Assembly (NCBI GenBank): GCA_002353215.1
Contig: DEJD01000009.1
Span: forward strand, 24,105 to 59,319
Reading direction: 5' to 3'
DNA: 35,215 nucleotides
Origin: Prevotellaceae bacterium UBA2757
GTDB taxonomy: Bacteria; Bacteroidota; Bacteroidia; Bacteroidales; Bacteroidaceae
A program made the position numbers and the translations under genes. Positions 26,445 through 32,571 of this stretch are shown here, piece by piece. The notes under the pieces were generated by a model that saw only the letters and a program-made list of their open reading frames with translations, was not told the origin of the DNA and searched no databases. The stretch's first letter is position 1; the number at the start of each line of letters is the position of its first letter.

Positions 26445-28344
26445 TACTCATTTCAGAGTAAATTGCAGTAGCCTTGTTAATATTATCTTTTTCACCGGCA
26501 ATGATTACAATGTCTTCTGCCTGGAACCTGATGTTGGGTTCAGGATTCAGCACACTTGCTTCGGACGGACGAATCACACCCATGATGATGCACTGGGTCT
26601 GTTCGCGTATATTCGACTCTTTCAATAACTTGCCAACCAATTTATTGTTTTCGTCGAGAATCATATTGCCAAGTTCTATCTTGTTGTGAGAATAGATAGT
26701 TTCGTTGTTTTCGGTTATACTCTCCTCAAGCAGTTTTTTGAAGGCATCCATCTGTTCGTCGGTTCCTGCTACAACAACTTTATCGTTAGGGAATATACGA
26801 CTGTTTCCATTAGGGATGTTAATGTTGATTCCGCTGCGGACTATACTGACTATGTTGGCACCTGTTGTTCCTCTCATGCCAATGTTTTTCAGAGTGTGCC
26901 CACAGAAAGTAGAGTTGGCAGGAATATCAAATTCCGAGATGTGAATATCGAGACTGAGGAGTGATGTTTGCGTCTCCTGCATCATGCTGCGCTTCTGTTC
27001 CGCTGCTTTCTCGCGGGCATACAGATTCTTATTGAACAGTTGCATTATGCTTCTGAGACCTGGAGCTGTAAGGATTTGGCGTATGCCGGCAGTAAACAGA
27101 ATCTTAATGATTCTTTTCCAGTTCTTGTCCTTCTTCTGTTCGTTGCGATTCTTGCGGTATTCCTCAAGTATTTCCTTTGTTTCGGCACTCATATGTTTGT
27201 CGAGGAAGGAAAGTGTAGGGTAGGCGAGTTTCATTATGTAAGGGGTGAGGAATGTGGTGATGACGGAAACGGCTACCACAATGGGGTAGAGGTTTTTGTC
27301 TGTCACGTTGAGTGATTCACCCAACGAAGCGATGATGAATGCGAATTCTCCTATCTGCACCAATGAGAAACCTGTCTGGAGGGATACTCTGAGTGACTGT
27401 CCGCTTAGGAGTGTGCCCAAGGAACCGAAAAATATCTGTCCGAAGACTACGATGAGAGTTATAATCAGAATTGCGTGCCAATACCTAATGAGCATTTGTG
27501 GGTCGATCATCATACCTACAGATACGAAGAAGATAGCTCCGAAGATGTTTTTAACCGGTTGTATGAGGTGTTCGATTCGTTCTGCTTCGACAGTTTCTGC
27601 TAATATAGAACCCATGACGAAAGCTCCGAGTGCACTACTGAATCCGGCTTCTACAGCTAAAAGTACCATACCCAGACAGAGTCCGATGGAGAGCAAAGTG
27701 AGTGTTTCATCGTTAAGATGGTGCTTGAAATGCGAGAGGAAGGTAGGGATGATAAGTATGCCGCTGATAAACCAAATGGAGAGGTATAGCAGGAGAGTGA
27801 CGATTTGGAAAACAAGAGCCGAGCCTTCGAATTCGTTTTTCACAGCAATTGAAGACAGCAATACCATCAGAACGACGGCAAAGAGGTCTTCGATGATGAG
27901 AATGCCGAAACATACTTTAGTAAACTTATGGGCACGAAGTCCAGCCTCGTCAATAGCCTTAAACACGATAGTTGTTGAAGACATACAAAGCATACCTCCA
28001 AGGAAGAGGGAGTTGATGAAATTCAGTCCCATCAGCATGCCGGCAGAAAAACCTACTATCATCATGCCTACCACTATGGTCGTTGCACCAATAAGGGCTG
28101 TATTGCCTACCTGCAGAAGTTTTTTGAAACTGAATTCCAATCCCAAAGAAAACAAAAGGAAAAGCACACCGATATCGCCCCATACTTTCGCATTCTCTTC
28201 GTTTATCCACGACTCACCAAGCATGTATGGTCCAACCATCATACCTGCTACAATATATCCCAGCACAACTGGCTGCTTGAACATCTTGAATAGCAGGCTG
28301 ACAATACCAGCCGTAAGCATGATTATACACAAATCCTGTACCAT
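26422..28344 (-). CDS. CPA2 family monovalent cation:proton antiporter with RCK_C domains
   Basis: This 640-aa protein is a Kef-type Na+/H+ exchanger domain followed by a regulatory tail. About 12 membrane helices occupy residues 1-385, with LGYIVAGMMVGPYML near the start, SSTTIVFKA, IIEDLFAVVLM with the conserved Asp, and ALGAFVMGSILAETVEAERIEHLI. A cytoplasmic linker (385-470) leads to two TrkA-C (RCK_C) domains (about 475-555 and 560-635). The TrkA-N nucleotide-binding domain seen in E. coli KefB/KefC is absent, so control is not of that NAD(H)/glutathione type. The transported ion (K+ or Na+) is undecided. Confidence 0.9.
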   Translation of the reverse strand: MVQDLCIIMLTAGIVSLLFKMFKQPVVLGYIVAGMMVGPYMLGESWINEENAKVWGDIGVLFLLFSLGLEFSFKKLLQVGNTALIGATTIVVGMMIVGFSAGMLMGLNFINSLFLGGMLCMSSTTIVFKAIDEAGLRAHKFTKVCFGILIIEDLFAVVLMVLLSSIAVKNEFEGSALVFQIVTLLLYLSIWFISGILIIPTFLSHFKHHLNDETLTLLSIGLCLGMVLLAVEAGFSSALGAFVMGSILAETVEAERIEHLIQPVKNIFGAIFFVSVGMMIDPQMLIRYWHAILIITLIVVFGQIFFGSLGTLLSGQSLRVSLQTGFSLVQIGEFAFIIASLGESLNVTDKNLYPIVVAVSVITTFLTPYIMKLAYPTLSFLDKHMSAETKEILEEYRKNRNEQKKDKNWKRIIKILFTAGIRQILTAPGLRSIMQLFNKNLYAREKAAEQKRSMMQETQTSLLSLDIHISEFDIPANSTFCGHTLKNIGMRGTTGANIVSIVRSGININIPNGNSRIFPNDKVVVAGTDEQMDAFKKLLEESITENNETIYSHNKIELGNMILDENNKLVGKLLKESNIREQTQCIIMGVIRPSEASVLNPEPNIRFQAEDIVIIAGEKDNINKATAIYSEMSIAEKTEK

Positions 28345-28349
28345 ATAAT

Positions 28350-28443
28350 AACCTAAACTTTAAGTTTAACTTTAACCTTAACCTTAACTTTAACGATAAC
28401 TTTAACGATAACAAACTCTAAACACTCAACTCTAAACTCTCAA
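28350..28443 (-). repeat. Composite tandem-repeat spacer between the symporter and antiporter genes
   Basis: Nearly the entire 99-nt gap is repetitive. From 28365 to 28412 eight hexamers run in perfect register on the plus strand: TTTAAC, TTTAAC, CTTAAC, CTTAAC, TTTAAC, GATAAC, TTTAAC, GATAAC. From 28416 to 28443 a 14-mer (CTCTAAAC plus ACTCAA or TCTCAA) occurs twice and ends directly at the symporter stop codon. Confidence 0.75.
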
Positions 28444-29829
28444 CTAGCAAATCTCCTCCTCTTCCATTTTTTCGTCAAGATTCTTATCCCATAGATAGTG
28501 CTGGGTTTCCCTTGCAATTACTCCGGAAAGGAGCAAAAGTGAAATGAGGTTAGGAATAGCCATTAGAGCATTGAAGATGTCTGCGAGGTTCCAAACCATT
28601 GCAAGACTCATTATAGAACCGATGAATATGCCAAGAACGAAGACTATACGATAGAGCATGATAGATTTTTTGCCAAACAGATATTCTATAGCTCTTTCGC
28701 CATAGTAGCTCCAGCCAAGGATGGTGGTGAAAGAGAATGTGAGAATACCGAATGTAAGGATAATTGTACCTACATAAGGAACCAAACCGAAAGCTTCTTT
28801 TGTGAGCAAACCACCTGCATCCTCGCTAATATCGGGCGAAGCTATGATACTGGTTGTGATAACAAGTCCTGTGATAGCACAGATTACAACTGTATCCCAG
28901 AATGTACCTGTACTTGAAACCAATGCCTGACGCACCGGATTGCGTGTCTGAGCTGCTGCAGCTACTATAGGCGCCGAACCCAGACCTGATTCGTTTGAGA
29001 AAAGTCCTCGAGCAATACCGTAGCGGGCTGCTATCATCATCACAGAACCGACAGCTCCACCACCCATACTCTTTGTGGAGAATGCGCCTTCAATAATACT
29101 GTTGAATGCAGCTGGGATATATTCGTGATTTAAGATAAGTATATATATACAACCTATAATGTATAATATAGCCATCATAGGTACGATAGCTGTACACCAG
29201 TGTGCTATTTTCTTTACGCCACCAATAGTAACAAAACCAATAAGTGTGGCAATTACAAATCCACAAATCAGACGTGTGTAGTGCGGATCGAGTATCGGTT
29301 CCATGACAAGTGTGATGTTTTCGCTTATGGCATTTGCCTGAACAGTATTACCTATACCGAACGAAGCCAATACTGTGAAAATACAAAACAATACTGCCAA
29401 CCATTTACAATTAAGACCTTTCTCAAGTGCGTACATAGGTCCGCCAAGAATAGTTCCGTTTCTTGTCTTCTGTCGGTATTTGATGGCAAGCAGACCTTCA
29501 CCGTATTTTGTGGCAATACCGAATACACCTGTAAGCCAGCACCATAGTACGGCTCCTGGTCCTCCAAGACTTATAGCTGTTGCCACACCTATGATGTTTC
29601 CTGTACCAATGGTGGCAGCAAGAGATGTGGTGAGAGCTCCGAATTGGCTTATATCACCATCGGAATCATGGTCTTTGGCAAAAGACATCTTAATCGCCTT
29701 GAAAACCTTTCTCTGCGGAAACTTTAATCTGATTGTAAGGAAGATGTGTGTTCCCAACAGCATGATAATCATAGGCCACCCCCACACTATATTGCCTATC
29801 TTCTCTGTAAGTATTTGTAAGTCTGACAT
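28444..29829 (-). CDS. Alanine/glycine:cation symporter (AGCS family)
   Basis: This Na+- or H+-coupled amino-acid carrier has about ten or eleven membrane helices and the family signature GTGNIIGVATAISLGGPGA. Also visible are GLFSNESGLGSAPIVAAAA and the FSFTTILGWSYYGERA segment. I place the start at ATG 29829 (MSDLQILTEKIGN, 461 aa). A longer frame up to 29883 would overlap mazG by 44 nt and adds an atypical basic N-terminus. It is 10 nt downstream of mazG. Alanine uptake would fit the alanine dehydrogenase elsewhere in the window, but the substrate is inferred. Confidence 0.93.
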   Translation of the reverse strand: MSDLQILTEKIGNIVWGWPMIIMLLGTHIFLTIRLKFPQRKVFKAIKMSFAKDHDSDGDISQFGALTTSLAATIGTGNIIGVATAISLGGPGAVLWCWLTGVFGIATKYGEGLLAIKYRQKTRNGTILGGPMYALEKGLNCKWLAVLFCIFTVLASFGIGNTVQANAISENITLVMEPILDPHYTRLICGFVIATLIGFVTIGGVKKIAHWCTAIVPMMAILYIIGCIYILILNHEYIPAAFNSIIEGAFSTKSMGGGAVGSVMMIAARYGIARGLFSNESGLGSAPIVAAAAQTRNPVRQALVSSTGTFWDTVVICAITGLVITTSIIASPDISEDAGGLLTKEAFGLVPYVGTIILTFGILTFSFTTILGWSYYGERAIEYLFGKKSIMLYRIVFVLGIFIGSIMSLAMVWNLADIFNALMAIPNLISLLLLSGVIARETQHYLWDKNLDEKMEEEEIC

Positions 29830-29839
29830 GTCGTATATT

Positions 29840-30619
29840 TTATTGTTTTTTAGCTTCGTTCCAATATTTATCCATCTCTTCAAGTGAGGTGTCTTGAAAA
29901 GTCTTTCCCAGTTCCTTCACCTTTGACTCTACATAATTGAATCGCTTGATAAACTTCTGGTTTGTCTTTTCCAGAGCATTGTCCGGATTTATCTTGTATA
30001 GGCGGGCTGCATTGATGAGTGAGAACATCACATCACCAAATTCCTCTGTAGCCTTTTCCTTGTCCATGTTTTCAACTTCTGCCTCAAATTCGGTGATTTC
30101 TTCCTTCACCTTCTTCCACACTTCACGACGTTCCTGCCAGTCGAAACCCACATTGCGGGCTTTGTCTTGTATGCGATAAGCCTTGATGAGTGAGGGTAGG
30201 GTATTCGGCACTCCACTCAACACGGTTTTGTTACCATCTTTTTCCTTCTGCTTTATCTGTTCCCAAGTCTGCACCACCTCTGCTGCAGTATTTGCTTTTA
30301 CATCTCCATATACATGAGGGTGACGGAAAATCAGTTTGTCGCACAACTTATTGCATACATCAGCAACATCGAACTGCTGCTTTTCTTCTGCAATCTTTGA
30401 GTAGAAAACAATATGAAGTAATACATCACCTAATTCCTTGCAAATATTTAATTCATCATCCTTTATGAGTGCATCACACAATTCAAAGGTTTCTTCGATT
30501 GTATTAGCTCGCAAACTTTCGTTTGTCTGTTTTCTGTCCCAAGGACACTTTTCTCTCAGGTCGTTCATCACATCGAGCAACCTGCCGAAAGCTTCCATCT
30601 TTTCTTCTTTAGTATGCAT
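29840..30619 (-). CDS. mazG: Nucleoside triphosphate pyrophosphohydrolase MazG
   Basis: This 259-aa protein is close to the E. coli MazG length (263). The N-terminal MazG domain has CPWDRKQTNESL (25-36), EETFELCDAL with the EExxE metal motif, and KELGDVLLHIVF. The second MazG domain has EEFGDVMFSLINAARL near 190. It hydrolyses NTPs to NMP and PPi, cleaning the nucleotide pool. An ATG at residue 8 is an alternative start. The 59-nt gap upstream is mostly tandem repeats; the array ends six bases before this start codon. Confidence 0.95.
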   Translation of the reverse strand: MHTKEEKMEAFGRLLDVMNDLREKCPWDRKQTNESLRANTIEETFELCDALIKDDELNICKELGDVLLHIVFYSKIAEEKQQFDVADVCNKLCDKLIFRHPHVYGDVKANTAAEVVQTWEQIKQKEKDGNKTVLSGVPNTLPSLIKAYRIQDKARNVGFDWQERREVWKKVKEEITEFEAEVENMDKEKATEEFGDVMFSLINAARLYKINPDNALEKTNQKFIKRFNYVESKVKELGKTFQDTSLEEMDKYWNEAKKQ

Positions 30620-30624
30620 TTTTA

Positions 30625-30680
30625 GTTTACTGTTTACCGTTTACTGTTTACCGGTATTCGTTATCGTTTTCGTTATCGTT
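30625..30680 (-). repeat. Heptamer and hexamer arrays between fdtA-like gene and mazG
   Basis: On the plus strand GTTTACT and GTTTACC alternate four times in register (30625-30652). After four bases, TTCGTT and ATCGTT alternate four times (30657-30680). The last two bases enter the stop codon of the upstream gene (30679-30681). Both parts can also be read as exact doubled 14-mer and 12-mer units. Confidence 0.75.
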
Positions 30681-32100
30681 ATAATTTTATCTCGTATTGG
30701 TTATAGCAAACGCCTCTGCCTCCGAATCCTTCCTTTTGGTATATCAGTCCTTCGTTAAGCCAATGTCCGTTCTCCTCAGTCGATATACCGAAATCGAGCC
30801 ATTCGTGACTCTGAGCATACTCCTTTATCAGCCAGTCGATGAGCAGATCCAGAGCTCCACAATGTCGTGCCTCGTCTGTAGCAGTCATATATTGCGTATG
30901 GATTGTCTTCTCATATATAAATATGTATGTGCCTGCAATCATTTCTCCCTCTTTATCCCTTACGGCATATAGTTTTATGTTCTGAGGGAACCTCTTCATC
31001 AGCAATTCAAGTTCCTCGCTGCTATGTACCGGTTTCAGTCCGTGGCGCTCCTTCAACACTCTGTTCAGAATCTGCCAATACTGCTCCACTTGGTTTGTCT
31101 CCTCAACCTTTAGTCCTGCCTTTTGGGCTTTCTTCAGCGCATTGCGACGCGAACGCTCATAAGAGATAGGCGACTTTAGGTTCACACAACTTGACAGTCC
31201 GCATGCACTAAGTTTGGCACCACATCTATATAACGCATACTCATCCTCACCGCTTGTCTGTCGCCAGTAGATGTGAGGTACAGCCTTGTAGAGTAGGGTG
31301 TTTGTTCCGTATTCTTCCTTATAATAGTTGCGCAACAGATTGAAAGCCTCCAGCACTCTTACCGAATCCATCTCATCGCTCATAACCAAACCACCATAAG
31401 TCAATCCCTGGTGCGAACAGATACATCCTCGTTTTCTGTCTATATTGGCAGGCAGAACAGCAAACACTCTCTCTTTGTCTATGAACATGATAGAAGCATC
31501 TTCAAACCTGTCACTATGATAGTCCATATAGTTACGGTCGAACATAAACGTGCCGTTTTTCGACTCCGCCACAAACCGATTCCATTGCTCGGCTCTGTCA
31601 GGCGTATATTTCACTAGTGTCAGCCCGGTCTTTGCTTCCTGCTTCTCAGACATCTTCTCCTGGGTTATATCTTCTGCCCTGTGACCAAACACACGCTTAA
31701 ACTCTTCATAGTTTCTGATATATCCCTCGTGCATATATTTCACACTTGCCACCACAACACATACCGTTCCTTCCTGAAAATTCTTTAGCTCACACCACAC
31801 ATTCTTGCCTATATATATGCCCTTATGCGGATTGTCCATCTTTATTGTTGTCTGTTCCTTGCCGTTATCCACAAACATTTCGAATCCACCCTTTACAGCC
31901 CAAACAACCTCCTCACACTCGCTATGAGCGTGCTGACCTCGGCTCTGCCCCTGATTTACATCGTATATCCAGAACATACGTTGGGGTTCGAAAGGCAGAT
32001 CCTGCCACTCTGCATAGCAAAGACATCCCCTTGCGTCCGTAGCGTAGTTCAGGTCTATCAGTCCATAGCCCCTGTCTATAATATCGCTGAAATCCTTCAT
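30679..32100 (-). CDS. Fusion of FdtA/WxcM-like cupin and GNAT/FemAB-like acyltransferase
   Basis: Residues 1-145 match the sugar 3,4-ketoisomerase (FdtA/QdtA) cupin family, with ARGCLCYAEW (23-32), RGQHAHSECEE (54-64), GIYIGKNVW (94-102) and GYIRNYEEF at the end. A short linker (145-158) leads to an acyltransferase-like domain (160-473) with NGTFMFDRNYMDYHSDRF, SHQGLTYGGL and AGTYIFIYEKTIHTQY, of the GNAT/FemAB superfamily. Such pairs make N-acylated dTDP-amino sugars for O-antigen or S-layer glycans. No sugar-nucleotide or glycosyltransferase genes are nearby. The HAHK-x-L-x-Q motif usual in ketoisomerases reads HAHSECEE, so isomerase activity is uncertain. Confidence 0.85.
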   Translation of the reverse strand: MKDFSDIIDRGYGLIDLNYATDARGCLCYAEWQDLPFEPQRMFWIYDVNQGQSRGQHAHSECEEVVWAVKGGFEMFVDNGKEQTTIKMDNPHKGIYIGKNVWCELKNFQEGTVCVVVASVKYMHEGYIRNYEEFKRVFGHRAEDITQEKMSEKQEAKTGLTLVKYTPDRAEQWNRFVAESKNGTFMFDRNYMDYHSDRFEDASIMFIDKERVFAVLPANIDRKRGCICSHQGLTYGGLVMSDEMDSVRVLEAFNLLRNYYKEEYGTNTLLYKAVPHIYWRQTSGEDEYALYRCGAKLSACGLSSCVNLKSPISYERSRRNALKKAQKAGLKVEETNQVEQYWQILNRVLKERHGLKPVHSSEELELLMKRFPQNIKLYAVRDKEGEMIAGTYIFIYEKTIHTQYMTATDEARHCGALDLLIDWLIKEYAQSHEWLDFGISTEENGHWLNEGLIYQKEGFGGRGVCYNQYEIKL

Positions 32101-32117
32101 TGTGGTGTAAAATTGTG

Positions 32118-32125
32118 CAAAAGTA
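32118..32125 (-). promoter_or_regulatory. -7 box for the fdtA-like gene
   Basis: The minus strand reads TACTTTTG, a TAnnTTTG match 17 nt before the start codon at 32100. No well-spaced -33 box is seen. Confidence 0.4.
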
Positions 32126-32221
32126 CATAAAAACGCCCAATAATAATGTCAATAATTAAAAAAAACACACTTGCAGCGATATTTTTTGTAATATTATTTT
32201 TAATATTCAATTTAAAAGTCG

Positions 32222-32229
32222 TACCTTCG
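32222..32229 (+). promoter_or_regulatory. tRNA operon promoter, -7 box
   Basis: TACCTTCG is followed by GCATCGCTTTT, the same box as in front of the tRNA-Gly at the right edge (TACCTTTG then GCACCGCTTTT). It lies 76 nt before tRNA-Ser. No TTTG is found at the -33 distance. Confidence 0.55.
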
Positions 32230-32305
32230 CATCGCTTTTGAAAAAAGGCACACTTCGAGGACACATTGAAACGCTCCTTGAGTGATAATTCAGCTATAAG
32301 TTTCC

Positions 32306-32392
32306 GGAAGGATGGGTGAGTGGCTGAAACCACCAGTTTGCTAAACTGACGTGCGGGTTACCGTACCGGGGGTTCGAATCCCCCTCCTTCCG
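32306..32392 (+). tRNA. tRNA-Ser(GCT)
   Basis: This is an 87-nt class II tRNA. The acceptor stem is GGAAGGA / TCCTTCC with discriminator G at 32392. The anticodon loop is TTGCTAA with GCT at 32340-32342, reading AGC/AGU. A long variable arm (GTGCGGGTTACCGTAC) precedes the T arm CGGGGGTTCGAATCCCCC. CCA is not encoded. It is separated by 10 nt from tRNA-Glu and surely shares its transcript. Confidence 0.96.
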
Positions 32393-32402
32393 CTCTTTTT
32401 TT

Positions 32403-32475
32403 GGCGGGTTCGTCTATCGGTTCAGGACACATGCCTCTCACGCATGAAAGATGGGTTCGATTCCCATACCCGCTA
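32403..32475 (+). tRNA. tRNA-Glu(CTC)
   Basis: This is a 73-nt tRNA. The acceptor is GGCGGGT / ACCCGCT, with a G1-U72 wobble pair that I recall from Bacteroidetes tRNA-Glu. The anticodon stem is CATGC/GCATG and the loop CTCTCAC gives anticodon CTC at 32437-32439. The T arm is ATGGGTTCGATTCCCAT. The bases CCA follow the discriminator (32476-32478). It reads GAG; a TTC isoacceptor must exist elsewhere. Confidence 0.95.
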
Positions 32476-32484
32476 CCAGCGAAG

Positions 32485-32515
32485 TCTTATAATCAATGAT
32501 TATAGGATTTTTTTT
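32485..32515 (+). terminator. Intrinsic terminator of the tRNA operon
   Basis: The 10-bp stem TCTTATAATC / GATTATAGGA (one G-U pair) with loop AAT is followed by eight T residues (32508-32515). The end of the T-run is also the -33 box of the next promoter. Confidence 0.85.
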
Positions 32516-32544
32516 GTGCGTATCAAAAAAAACATTTATCTTTG
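32513..32544 (+). promoter_or_regulatory. Consensus promoter for the GH31 gene
   Basis: TTTG (32513-32516), a 20-bp spacer and TATCTTTG (32537-32544) match the consensus fully, and the ATG is at 32572. The -33 box overlaps the U-tract of the upstream tRNA terminator. Confidence 0.75.
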
Positions 32545-32571
32545 CAACACTAATCTTAAATTAATAAAGCT

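Noticed and set aside
27296..28348. Plus-strand ORF (350 aa) opposite the CPA2 antiporter
   Set aside because: It is the mirror of a membrane-protein frame, Ser/Thr/Met/Ile-rich with no domain, and the antiporter frame is unambiguous.
28345..28443. CRISPR-like array
   Set aside because: The units are 6-14 nt, directly adjacent and without unique spacers, and no cas gene is present.
29829..29883. Longer N-terminus of the AGCS symporter (start at 29883)
   Set aside because: It would overlap mazG by 44 nt and adds a basic, atypical extension; ATG 29829 gives the normal family start.
32403..32475. tRNA-Glu(CTC) as a degenerate tRNA pseudogene because of the G1-U72 pair
   Set aside because: All stems and the T arm are intact, and the G-U end pair is one I recall from normal Bacteroidetes tRNA-Glu.
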